This document shows, piece by piece, positions 35,534 through 43,709 of a stretch of DNA of 64,000 bases. A program made the position numbers and the translations under genes. The stretch covers positions 1,853,501 through 1,917,500 of the forward strand of contig NZ_CP083952.1 of assembly GCF_006442545.2 (NCBI RefSeq). The letters are read 5' to 3'. Each line of letters starts with the position of its first letter. The first letter of the stretch is position 1. Under the pieces are notes generated by a model. It searched no databases. It was not told where the DNA came from and saw nothing but the letters and a program-made list of their open reading frames with translations. Source of the stretch: Mesorhizobium sp. B2-1-8. Lineage in GTDB: Bacteria; Pseudomonadota; Alphaproteobacteria; Rhizobiales; Rhizobiaceae.

Positions 35534-36640
35534 ATGTTCAAACTCACGGGGAAAGTGCTTTCCCTTTCGGCCGCGACCCTCATGGTGTCGTCGGTGATTT
35601 CGTCCGCCGCTTCGATGGACGATCTCATCAAGGCCGCGAAGGCCGAAGGCCAGCTCACCACGATCGCCTTGCCGCATGACTGGTGTGGTTACGGCGAGGT
35701 CATCGCCGGCTTCAAGGCGAAATATCCGGAAATCACCGTCAATGAACTCAACCCCGACGCCGGTTCCGGCGACGAAGTCGAGGCGATCAAGGCCAACAAG
35801 GACAACAAGGGCCCGCAGGCTCCTGATGTCATCGACGTCGGCCTCTCGTTCGGCCCGACCGCCAAGGCCGATGGCCTGTTGATGCCCTACAAGGTGTCGA
35901 CCTGGGACTCGATCCCGGACAGCGCCAAGGATGCCGACGGCGCCTGGTACGGCGACTATTACGGCGTGCTCGCCTTCGAAGTGAACAAGGATCTGGTCAA
36001 GGAAGCTCCGACCGACTGGGCCGACCTGCTGAAGCCGGAATTCGCAAACTCGGTCGCCCTTGCCGGTGATCCACGCGCTTCGAACCAGGCCATCCAGGCC
36101 GTCTACGCCGCGGGCCTTTCCGGTGGCGCGGCAGCTGGTGAAGCCGCCGGCACCGCTGGCCTCGACTTCTTCAAGAAGCTCAACGCCGCCGGCAATTTCG
36201 TCCCGGTCATCGGCAAGACGGCGACGCTCGCACAGGGCCAGACGCCGATCCTCGTCACCTGGGACTACAACGCGCTTTCGGGCCGCGACACGCTGAAGGG
36301 CAACCCGCCCGTCGACGTCATCGTGCCGAAGACCGGCGTCGTCGCCGGTGTCTACGTGCAGGCGATCAGCGCTTTCGCGCCGCATCCGAATGCAGCCAAG
36401 CTGTGGATGGAATACCTCTATTCCGACGAAGGCCAGATCGGCTGGCTGAAGGGCTATTGCCACCCGATCCGCTTCAACGATCTTGCCAAGAACGGCAAGG
36501 TCCCGGCTGATGTGCTGGCCAAGCTGCCGCCGGCGGAATCCTATGCCGCCGCCGCGTTCCCGACGCTCGACGAACAGGGCAAGGCCAAGGAAGCCATCAC
36601 CAAGAACTGGGACGCTGTCGTCGGCGCCAACGTCAAGTAA
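35534..36640 (+). CDS. ABC transporter substrate-binding protein (PotD/AfuA-like class)
   Basis: A 368-residue periplasmic binding protein. It has a Sec signal peptide (LTGKVLSLSAATLMVSSVIS, cleavage near residue 26). The mature start DDLIKAAKAEGQLTTIALPH is the usual opening of iron/phosphonate/polyamine-type binding proteins, and LAFEVNKDLVKEAPTDWADL follows later. It delivers a solute to the two permeases and ATPase encoded downstream. The PHO-box-like repeats suggest a phosphorus-containing ligand such as a phosphonate or phosphodiester; a metal or polyamine remains possible. A hairpin after the stop probably keeps this gene expressed above the membrane genes. Confidence 0.87.
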   Translation: MFKLTGKVLSLSAATLMVSSVISSAASMDDLIKAAKAEGQLTTIALPHDWCGYGEVIAGFKAKYPEITVNELNPDAGSGDEVEAIKANKDNKGPQAPDVIDVGLSFGPTAKADGLLMPYKVSTWDSIPDSAKDADGAWYGDYYGVLAFEVNKDLVKEAPTDWADLLKPEFANSVALAGDPRASNQAIQAVYAAGLSGGAAAGEAAGTAGLDFFKKLNAAGNFVPVIGKTATLAQGQTPILVTWDYNALSGRDTLKGNPPVDVIVPKTGVVAGVYVQAISAFAPHPNAAKLWMEYLYSDEGQIGWLKGYCHPIRFNDLAKNGKVPADVLAKLPPAESYAAAAFPTLDEQGKAKEAITKNWDAVVGANVK

Positions 36641-36653
36641 AAACTTGAAATCC

Positions 36654-36684
36654 ACCGGGCGGCCACGTGTCCGCCCGGTCTTTC
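36654..36684 (+). terminator. Attenuating hairpin between binding-protein and permease genes
   Basis: A perfect 9-bp GC-rich stem (36654-36662 with 36671-36679), 8-nt loop, is followed by CTTTCC, 13 nt after the binding-protein stop. Partial termination or 3' protection is likely. Confidence 0.6.
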
Positions 36685-36705
36685 CTCGAAGACGGTAGCC
36701 GGCGC

Positions 36706-37620
36706 ATGACCGATCTTACGCTTTCCAGTCAGGCCATTGCGGGAAAGACCGCGCCCCCAGGAGAAGCGCGCGCCTTGCGGTTTCCGACGCAGTGGCTCGG
36801 CGTGACGCCGTTCTTCATCTTCGCCATCATGTTCCTGATTTTGCCGACGCTCTATCTGATGCTTGGCGCATTTCAGAACGATGCCGGCGAATTCACGCTG
36901 GAAAACATCTTCGCGCTATCGCAGGCGAACATCGTTGCCGCCTATTGGATATCGATCAAGGTAAGCCTGGCCTCGTCGCTGATCGGCGCCTTTGCAGGCC
37001 TTGCCATCGCGATTGCCATCGTGCGCGGCGGTCTGCCGAACTGGATACGGTCGACAACGCTGACCTTTTCCGGGGTGGCTTCCAATTTCGCCGGCGTGCC
37101 TCTTGCCTTCGCCTTCATCGCTACGCTTGGCCGCCTTGGACTGGTTACCGTTCTGCTCAATACGCTGGTTGGGCTGAATATCTATGCGCATGGTTTCAAC
37201 CTGCTGTCGTTCTGGGGGCTGACGCTCACCTATATCTACTTCCAGATCCCGCTCATGGTGGTCATCATCGTGCCGGCGATCGACGGGCTGAAGAAAGAAT
37301 GGGGAGAGGCCGCGGCGACGCTCGGCGCGACACAGTCGCAGTACTGGCGGATGGTTGTGATACCCGTGCTATGGCCGAGTTTCCTGGGCACCGTGATCTT
37401 GCTTTTCGCCAATGCCTTCGGCGCCATCGCCACCGCCTACGCGCTAACGGGCTCTTCGCTCAACATCGTGCCCATCCTGCTCTACGCACAAATACGCGGC
37501 GACGTGCTGCACAATGCCCACCTCGGCTATGCGATTGCGTTCGGCATGATCTTCATCACCGGGCTGGCCAACATCTTCTACATCTGGTTCCGGACCCGTT
37601 CCGAGAGGTGGCTCAAATGA
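36706..37620 (+). CDS. ABC transporter permease 1
   Basis: A 304-residue membrane protein with six helices and the permease EAA loop (KKEWGEAAATLGATQSQYWR), which docks on the ATPase. It starts FPTQWLGVTPFFIFAIMFLI after a short cytoplasmic tail. The ATG at 36706 is preferred because an earlier GTG (36667) lies inside the upstream hairpin. It pairs with permease 2, with which it overlaps by ATGA. Confidence 0.88.
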   Translation: MTDLTLSSQAIAGKTAPPGEARALRFPTQWLGVTPFFIFAIMFLILPTLYLMLGAFQNDAGEFTLENIFALSQANIVAAYWISIKVSLASSLIGAFAGLAIAIAIVRGGLPNWIRSTTLTFSGVASNFAGVPLAFAFIATLGRLGLVTVLLNTLVGLNIYAHGFNLLSFWGLTLTYIYFQIPLMVVIIVPAIDGLKKEWGEAAATLGATQSQYWRMVVIPVLWPSFLGTVILLFANAFGAIATAYALTGSSLNIVPILLYAQIRGDVLHNAHLGYAIAFGMIFITGLANIFYIWFRTRSERWLK

Positions 37621-38408
37621 AGGCTGGCAGATTCTGGGCCTGGGTCGTCTTCATCCTCGGCGCGGCCTATTTCTTCATACCGCTCATCGCGACGATCGAG
37701 TTTTCGCTGCGCATGCGCCGCGGCGTCTATTCCTTCGACGCCTACAAGGTCGTGCTCGGCGATAGCCAGTTCCAGACAACTTTCATGTATTCGGTGATCG
37801 TGGCGGTCTTCACCATCCTTCTTGGTGTTCTGATCGTTGTGCCCACGGCCTATTGGATCCGGCTGCGTCTGCCTCAGCTTCGCCCGGTGGTCGAGTTCAT
37901 CACCTTGTTGCCGCTGGTCATCCCGGCCATCGTCATCGTCTTCGGCTATATCAGGATGTATGGCTCGAATTCGCCCCTGCCGTTCCTGTCAAACAATTTG
38001 GCCACAAATGCTCTGCTGGTCATCGGCTACGCGGCGCTGGCGCTGCCCTATATGTACAGGGCAGTCGACACCGGACTTCGGACCATCGACGTGCGGACGC
38101 TGACGGAAGCGGCTCAGATACTCGGTGCCGGCTGGGGTACGATCGTCACCCGCGTGATCCTTCCCAACGTGTTGATCGCCGTGCTCTCCGGTGCCTTCCT
38201 GACGTTCGCGATCGTCATCGGCGAGTTCACCATGGCAAGCCTGCTCAATCGGCCCGCTTTCGGTCCATATTTGCAGAACCTGGTTGCCAACCGGGCCTAT
38301 GAACCGGCGGCGCTGTCCATTATCGCCTTCGTAATCACCTGGGGGTGCATGTCGCTGATCCAGGTCCTGTCGCGGTTTGCGCCGAAGTCCGCCAACCGTC
38401 CGAATTGA
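37617..38408 (+). CDS. ABC transporter permease 2
   Basis: A 263-residue membrane protein with six helices and an EAA loop (LTEAAQILGAGWGTIVTRVI). The ATG overlaps the stop of permease 1, so the two are translationally coupled. It forms the heterodimeric channel of the PHO-box-linked importer. The layout (binding protein, two permeases, ATPase) is that of PotABCD/AfuABC-type systems. Confidence 0.9.
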   Translation: MKAGRFWAWVVFILGAAYFFIPLIATIEFSLRMRRGVYSFDAYKVVLGDSQFQTTFMYSVIVAVFTILLGVLIVVPTAYWIRLRLPQLRPVVEFITLLPLVIPAIVIVFGYIRMYGSNSPLPFLSNNLATNALLVIGYAALALPYMYRAVDTGLRTIDVRTLTEAAQILGAGWGTIVTRVILPNVLIAVLSGAFLTFAIVIGEFTMASLLNRPAFGPYLQNLVANRAYEPAALSIIAFVITWGCMSLIQVLSRFAPKSANRPN

Positions 38409-38423
38409 TCGAAAGAAAGAACC

Positions 38424-39488
38424 ATGGCCGAGCCATTCCTCTCCATCCAGCACGTCCGAAAATCCTTCGGCGCCACCACGGTCGTGGAGGATTTCAATCT
38501 CGACGTCGAGCCGGGTGAATTCGTCTCGTTTCTTGGGCCGTCCGGCTGTGGCAAAACCACTGTGCTGCGCATGGTCGCCGGCTTCGAGGAGCCATCAGCC
38601 GGCAAGATCGTCGTAGCCGGCAAGGACATCACCCGGTTGAAGCCCAACCAGCGCAATGTCGGCATGGTGTTCCAGGCCTATGCGCTATTCCCGAACCTAA
38701 CGGTGGCGCAGAACATCGGCTTCGGCCTGAAGGTCGCCGGCATGCCCAGGGCTGATATCGATGCCCGCGTCGCCGAGATGCTCGACATGATCAAGCTGCC
38801 GCAGATGGCCGACCGCTATCCCTACCAACTCTCCGGGGGCCAGCAGCAGCGCATCGCGCTGGGGCGCGCCATCGCGCCAAAGCCCAAGCTGTTGCTCCTG
38901 GACGAGCCGCTGTCGGCGCTCGACGCCAAGGTGCGCGTGTCGCTGCGCGAGGAAATCCGCTCAATCCAGAAGAAACTCGGCATCACCACCATCTTCGTCA
39001 CGCATGACCAGGAAGAGGCGCTGTCGATCTCCGACCGCATCGCCGTCATGTATGGCGGCAAGGCCGAGCAGGTCGGCACACCGTTCGAGATCTACAACCG
39101 GCCGGCGACCAAATTCGTCGCCAATTTCGTCGGTACGCTGAACGTGCTCGAAGGCAAGGTTACCGACGCCGCGTCCGGCACGGTGCAGGTCGACACGCAG
39201 GAAGTCTCGCTCAAGGGCAAGCTCAACGGCTCGAAGTCCGGCGACATGCTGTCGCTGGCGCTGCGGCCCGAGGCAATTTCGCTCGGCCGCCAGCCCGGCC
39301 GTGATTCCAGCCTTTCGGGCGAGATTTCCGAAGTGCACTTCCTCGGCTCGGTGATCCGTGTTCGCGTGGGCATCGGCGGCAACACGGTGTCGCTCGACAC
39401 GTTCAACAGCCCGGCGACGCCACCACCCGCGGTCGGTGAAAAGGCCGAGATTTCGTTCTCGTCGAGCGATATGCTGGTGCTGCATTAG
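38424..39488 (+). CDS. ABC transporter ATP-binding protein (PotA/FbpC class)
   Basis: A 354-residue ATPase. Walker A GPSGCGKTT is at about residues 38-46, the Q-loop FQAYALFP follows, then signature LSGGQQQRIALGRAIA, Walker B LLLLDEPLSALD and the H-loop FVTHDQEEAL. A C-terminal TOBE-like domain (about 240-350) is present, typical for the polyamine/iron/phosphonate group. It energises the importer and closes the four-gene operon, 15 nt behind permease 2. Confidence 0.93.
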   Translation: MAEPFLSIQHVRKSFGATTVVEDFNLDVEPGEFVSFLGPSGCGKTTVLRMVAGFEEPSAGKIVVAGKDITRLKPNQRNVGMVFQAYALFPNLTVAQNIGFGLKVAGMPRADIDARVAEMLDMIKLPQMADRYPYQLSGGQQQRIALGRAIAPKPKLLLLDEPLSALDAKVRVSLREEIRSIQKKLGITTIFVTHDQEEALSISDRIAVMYGGKAEQVGTPFEIYNRPATKFVANFVGTLNVLEGKVTDAASGTVQVDTQEVSLKGKLNGSKSGDMLSLALRPEAISLGRQPGRDSSLSGEISEVHFLGSVIRVRVGIGGNTVSLDTFNSPATPPPAVGEKAEISFSSSDMLVLH

Positions 39489-39643
39489 GTAGTCCACCGT
39501 CGGTTGGCGCTCCCAACGGGTGCTCCAGCGTTCCGGATTCCTCGTGCCGGCGGCGACACAACCCGTGCCAGAGGTGTTATCCTGTTGTTTCACGCCATGA
39601 CTTTGGCACTGCCCATCGTTTCATTCGGCCGCTACGATAGCGC

Positions 39644-41194
39644 ATGGCTCTTTTCGAACTGACGCTTGTCCTGCTTTTGGCCGCCGTCGCGCTGACGGCG
39701 CTGTCGCGGCGGCTGGAGATTCCCTATCCTTCCCTTCTGGCCCTGGCGGGCGTCGCGATTGCCTTCGTACCCGGTGCGCCGGTGATCGAGATCGATCCGG
39801 AACTGGCTCTTGCCCTGTTCATCGCGCCGGTGCTTCTCGATGCGGCCTATGACATGTCGCTGCGTGACCTGAAGCGTTACAGGCTGTCGCTGGTGCTGCT
39901 GGCGCTCGGCGCCGTGGTCTTCACCACCGTGGTCGTTGCCTTCGTCGGCTGGAAAATGGCCGGGCTGCCGGTCGCAGCGGCGGTCGCGCTTGGCGCCATC
40001 GTCGCACCGCCTGATGCGGTGGCGGCGAGCGCCGTGCTCGGCCAGTTCAGGGTGCCGTACCGCCTCACCGCCATCCTGCAGGGCGAGAGCCTGCTCAACG
40101 ATGCCACCGCGCTGCTGATCTACCGGCTGGCGGTTTCGGCCGCGCTCGGTTCGATCATGCTGAGCAACGCCATTCCGGTGATCTTGCTGTCCACGATCGG
40201 CAGTTTGGTCGCGGGTTATGTGCTTGGCCGCGTCTCGCTGCTGACGCTTACCCGGATCGACGACGCCGCAAGCAGCACCGTGGTGCAGTTCGCCGGGACA
40301 TTCGGGGTGTGGATCCTGGCCGACAGGCTCGGTCTTTCCGCCATCATCACCATCGTCGTCTATGCCATCACCATTGCGCGCAGCGCGCCGCGCCGCATGT
40401 CGGCGAGACGCCGCGTCAGCACCTATTCGGTCTGGGAGTCGGCGGTGTTCGTGCTCAATGTGCTGGCTTTCGTGCTGATGGGCCTTCAGGCCCGGTCGAT
40501 CGTCGGCCGGCTCTCCGGCGACGGGCAGGGCGGAGTCTTTGTCTTTGCCGCGACCGTGCTGGTCGTCGTCATTCTGGCACGCCTCGTCTGGGTGGCGAGT
40601 TACGTTGCGATCATACGATGGTTCGCCCGCGACGGCGAAGGCCAACAGGGAGACGCGCCGACATTTCGCGGCGCCGTGCTGGTCGGCTGGTGCGGCATGC
40701 GGGGGCTGGTGACGCTGGTGGTCGCCATTGCGCTGCCGGCGGGCTTCCCCGGCCGCGATCCGATCGTGCTTGCCGCCTTTGCGGTGGTTCTGGGCACACT
40801 GGTGTTGCAAGGCATGACCTTGAAGCCCTTGCTGCGGATACTCAACTTCGAACGGGACACGAGTATCGATCGCGAAGTGGCTCAGGCGCGCGTTGCAGTC
40901 ATGCAGGCCGCCCTTGACGTGTTGAGCCGTAAGACCTCGGGCGCGGCGGCCGTCGTGCGCGAGCAGTACGAGGCTCAGCGGCAGATCGCGGAAAACCCGG
41001 AGGATGCGCAGGCGGCGACCGAATACGACCGGCTGCGGCTCTACGCCATCAACCGCCAGCGCGACACGCTGGAGGAACTTCGCAGCAACGGCACGATCGG
41101 CGATGAAGCCTATCACCGGCTGGAGGAAGAAATCGACTGGGCGGAATTGGCGGCGTCGCCCGCCGGCCGGTTCCAACCGCTGACCACCGACTAG
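39644..41194 (+). CDS. CPA1-family sodium/proton antiporter
   Basis: A 516-residue protein with about 12 transmembrane helices and a C-terminal cytoplasmic tail of around 120 residues. The CPA1 active-site region reads IVAPPDAVAASAVL and GESLLNDATALLIYRLAV, with the Asp that binds the cation. VGWCGMRGLVTLVVAIALP is the late conserved helix. It exchanges Na+ or K+ for protons in pH and salt homeostasis. It stands alone, without mnh/mrp partners. The function of the tail (QRDTLEELRSNGTIGDEAYH) is unknown; it appears in other bacterial NhaP-like proteins. Confidence 0.9.
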   Translation: MALFELTLVLLLAAVALTALSRRLEIPYPSLLALAGVAIAFVPGAPVIEIDPELALALFIAPVLLDAAYDMSLRDLKRYRLSLVLLALGAVVFTTVVVAFVGWKMAGLPVAAAVALGAIVAPPDAVAASAVLGQFRVPYRLTAILQGESLLNDATALLIYRLAVSAALGSIMLSNAIPVILLSTIGSLVAGYVLGRVSLLTLTRIDDAASSTVVQFAGTFGVWILADRLGLSAIITIVVYAITIARSAPRRMSARRRVSTYSVWESAVFVLNVLAFVLMGLQARSIVGRLSGDGQGGVFVFAATVLVVVILARLVWVASYVAIIRWFARDGEGQQGDAPTFRGAVLVGWCGMRGLVTLVVAIALPAGFPGRDPIVLAAFAVVLGTLVLQGMTLKPLLRILNFERDTSIDREVAQARVAVMQAALDVLSRKTSGAAAVVREQYEAQRQIAENPEDAQAATEYDRLRLYAINRQRDTLEELRSNGTIGDEAYHRLEEEIDWAELAASPAGRFQPLTTD

Positions 41195-41310
41195 CAGATA
41201 CCGCGTCTCGACCTCTGCCCTGCTGGCCCAAGCCCCGTCCGTCTTCCTGCACATTGCAAGCGATCGACCGAACCGTTACTGCCAATGCCGAGAAGTGAGC
41301 CGGATAAGCA

Positions 41311-42219
41311 ATGAAGCTGGTCAGCTACAACATCCAGTACGGCTTCGGCGGCGACGGGCGCTACGATCTTTCGCGCGCGGCGCGCCTCGTCGCGGGCGCC
41401 GACATCATCGCCCTGCAGGAGGTCGAGCGGCACTGGCAGCGCAGCAATTTCGACGACCAGCCGGAACTGCTTTCACGCCTTTTGCCTGGTTATCACTGGG
41501 TATATGGCCCCGCCTTCGACATGGACGCCAGCGAGTGGCGGGACGGCCATCTGGTCAACCGGCGCCGGCAATTCGGCACCATGGTCCTGTCGAGGCTGCC
41601 GATCGTCTGGTCGCGGCTGCACGTGCTGCCGATGCGCCGCACGTTGCGTCCGCTCAACACCCGCAATGCCGCGCTCGAATGCATGATCCGCACACCGGCC
41701 GGGCCGGTCAGGGTGCTTTCGCTGCATCTCGCGCACATCGCGGCTGAAGAGCGGTTGGAGCAGATCGACTATCTCTTGGCCGCGCATCGCCGGGCGCCGC
41801 GGGAAGGGGGACCATGGAGCGGCGTGGATGACGAACCTTCGCGTAACTGGACACATGGGGAAGCCGAGCCGGAAAACCCGCTGGCTGCGATCTGGCTGGG
41901 CGATTTCAACATGGAACCCGGCAGCGCCGAATATCGGCGCATCGTCGGTAGCACGCCTTATCATCGTGGGGCGGCCTATCTCGACGGCTTCGTCGATGCC
42001 GCCGCCATGGCGGTTGAACCGGCTGGTGATTTTCACACGCATGAGAAGATCATAGACGGCAGACTGGCAAAGCGCCGGCTTGACCATTGCTTTGTCGGCG
42101 GCATGTTCGCCGGACGTGTGCGCTCGGTCACCGCCGACATCGGCGAGCTTGCGTCCGATCACTTCCCCGTCCGGGTCGACATCGATCTTGAAACGCCCTT
42201 CGGCTGGGGAGGTCGATGA
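41311..42219 (+). CDS. Endonuclease/exonuclease/phosphatase-family protein
   Basis: A 302-residue EEP-fold enzyme. The catalytic set is visible in order: SYNIQYG (Asn), LQEVERH (Glu), LGDFNMEPGS (Asp-Asn) and SDHFPVRVD (the C-terminal Asp-His). There is no signal peptide, so it acts in the cytoplasm. The family covers Mg-dependent nucleases, sphingomyelinases and inositol phosphatases; the substrate here cannot be chosen. It is followed after 7 nt by the EamA transporter gene. Confidence 0.87.
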   Translation: MKLVSYNIQYGFGGDGRYDLSRAARLVAGADIIALQEVERHWQRSNFDDQPELLSRLLPGYHWVYGPAFDMDASEWRDGHLVNRRRQFGTMVLSRLPIVWSRLHVLPMRRTLRPLNTRNAALECMIRTPAGPVRVLSLHLAHIAAEERLEQIDYLLAAHRRAPREGGPWSGVDDEPSRNWTHGEAEPENPLAAIWLGDFNMEPGSAEYRRIVGSTPYHRGAAYLDGFVDAAAMAVEPAGDFHTHEKIIDGRLAKRRLDHCFVGGMFAGRVRSVTADIGELASDHFPVRVDIDLETPFGWGGR

Positions 42220-42226
42220 GCTCCAT

Positions 42227-43072
42227 ATGACGCTTTTCGTTTTCTTCGCGGTGCTTGCCGCCGCCGCCATGCATGCGATCTGGAACGCGTTGGTCAAGGT
42301 GCATCTCGACCGCTTCCTGTCGATCACTTTGATGACGTTCGGCATGGGGGTCGCTGGCCTCGTGGTGCTGCCTTTCGTCGAGGTGCCCAAGGCGGAAGTC
42401 TGGCCCTACATCACCGCTTCGGTGATCTTCCACATGGGCTACCGCACTTTTCTGATCGGCGCCTACCAGGCCGGCGATTTCGCCCAGACCTATCCGTTGG
42501 CGCGCGGTACGGCACCTCTGCTGGCCGCGCTTGGCGGCATGTTCGTGGTCGCCGAGGTGCCGGCGCCGCTCGCCATTGTCGGCATCCTGCTGTTGTCGGC
42601 TGGAACGCTGGTGATGTCGTTTCGCGGCGGGGCGCATCTGGAGAAGCTGAACCTGCGCGCGGTCGCATTTGCGTTGGGCACGTCGATCTTCATTGCCAGC
42701 TACACGCTGTCCGACGGCAGCGGCGCGCGGCTGGCGGCAACCGCGCAAAGCTATGCCGCCTGGCTGTTCATCTGCGATGCGCTCGGAGCGCTGGTGCTGT
42801 GCCTCGTTTTCCGAGGGCCCAAGGCGCTGCCGGTGTTGGCGCGCGACTGGAAGACCGGGCTGTTCACCGGCGTGCTTTCCGGCGCCGCCTACTGGATCGT
42901 GATGTGGGCGATGACCAAGGCGCCGATCGCCTCGGTGGCGTCACTGCGCGAGACCTCGATCCTGTTCGCCATGATGATCTCGGTCTACGCGCTCGGCGAG
43001 AAGATGACGGGCTGGCGCGGTGCCGCCGCGCTCAGCATCGTCGCGGGCGTCATCGCGCTGAGGATGGCTTGA
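42227..43072 (+). CDS. EamA/DMT-family transporter
   Basis: A 281-residue protein with ten predicted helices in two EamA repeats (FAVLAAAAMHAIWNALVKV, the DMT opening, and a second repeat starting about residue 145). DMT proteins export metabolites such as amino acids, or act as importers in some cases. The ATG at 42227 is taken as start because the longer open frame covers the preceding gene. It is probably co-transcribed with the EEP-family gene. The substrate is unknown. Confidence 0.85.
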   Translation: MTLFVFFAVLAAAAMHAIWNALVKVHLDRFLSITLMTFGMGVAGLVVLPFVEVPKAEVWPYITASVIFHMGYRTFLIGAYQAGDFAQTYPLARGTAPLLAALGGMFVVAEVPAPLAIVGILLLSAGTLVMSFRGGAHLEKLNLRAVAFALGTSIFIASYTLSDGSGARLAATAQSYAAWLFICDALGALVLCLVFRGPKALPVLARDWKTGLFTGVLSGAAYWIVMWAMTKAPIASVASLRETSILFAMMISVYALGEKMTGWRGAAALSIVAGVIALRMA

Positions 43073-43093
43073 TCTCTCAGCCCAGCACGGTCA

Positions 43094-43290
43094 TCACCTG
43101 GCCACGCCGCTCCGGACTGAAGCGATGATGCAGACGGCGACCACGCCGGCAAAAAGCGCCAGCGCGTAGCCATAGCTCCCTCCGGGTGCTTCGGCGATCC
43201 CGCCTGATACGGACCGCCATAGGACGCGGCGAGATTGCCGGCCTGGTAGATGACGCCGGGCAAGGTCGCGCGCATGAAGCGGGTCGCCAA
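43094..43290 (-). pseudogene. Frameshifted C-terminal remnant of an MFS transporter
   Basis: On the minus strand, LTLATRFMRATLPGVIYQAG, NLAASYGGPYQA, then after a one-base slip GIAEAPGGSYGYALALFAG and VVAVCIIASVRSGVAR-stop read as the last two helices and tail of an MFS carrier of the acid/sugar symporter type. The slip is near 43195 and no start or upstream helices exist, so the gene is dead. Within 43073-43381 nothing else is recognised. Confidence 0.7.
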
Positions 43291-43357
43291 AGTCAGGAAC
43301 GGTGCTTCGAGACAGCGGAGACTGTGTCGGCCCGCCGGTAAAGGAGAACAGCGGTCA

Positions 43358-43378
43358 GCCGGCTTTCGAAAGGCCGGC
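43358..43378. terminator. Weak hairpin after the Dabb gene
   Basis: GCCGGC arms (43358-43363 and 43373-43378) enclose TTTCGAAAG, partly self-paired. It lies just past the minus-strand Dabb stop; there is no T tract. Termination is possible only. Confidence 0.3.
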
Positions 43379-43381
43379 GGT

Positions 43382-43699
43382 TCACGTTTTCGTAAGGTCG
43401 AGATCGAAGACCATCAGCCCGTCCGTGCCGCCTTCGACGGCCGCGACAAGCCGGGCGCCGGCACGCTGATGCGCCTCATGCACGAGATAGGCGTCGCGTG
43501 CCGCGGCATCGCGGAAGTCGATGGTGAAGCCATGGCTGAACCCGCGCGCGAACGGCTCCGGACTGACATTGACGCTGAAATGAACCGTCTCCATGCCTTC
43601 GATCACCTGTCGCAACGCCTCGAGGTCGGCGTGGATGGCCGTGCGCTCGGTCGGGGATACATCGCTACGAAATCTAGCGAAAACACAGTGCCTGATCAT
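43382..43699 (-). CDS. Dabb-family (stress-responsive alpha/beta barrel) protein
   Basis: A 105-residue dimeric alpha/beta-barrel domain. It starts MIRHCVFARFRSDVS, typical of Dabb proteins, and contains FTIDFRDAAARDAYLVHEAH, the family's second landmark (dF.....l..Y..hp.H). Members are enzymes or stress proteins in many pathways and the family alone does not give a function. It is the last gene on the minus strand after the GMC oxidoreductase (10 nt gap), so it may be the distal gene of the LacI operon. Confidence 0.82.
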   Translation of the reverse strand: MIRHCVFARFRSDVSPTERTAIHADLEALRQVIEGMETVHFSVNVSPEPFARGFSHGFTIDFRDAAARDAYLVHEAHQRAGARLVAAVEGGTDGLMVFDLDLTKT

Positions 43700-43709
43700 T
43701 TTTCACTCC

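Noticed and set aside
36667..36705. GTG start at 36667 for the first permease
   Set aside because: It falls inside the attenuator hairpin; the ATG at 36706 gives a normal permease N-terminus.
39632..41254. 540-codon minus-strand frame opposite the antiporter gene
   Set aside because: His/Gln/Arg-rich shadow; the antiporter reading has clear membrane helices and CPA1 motifs.
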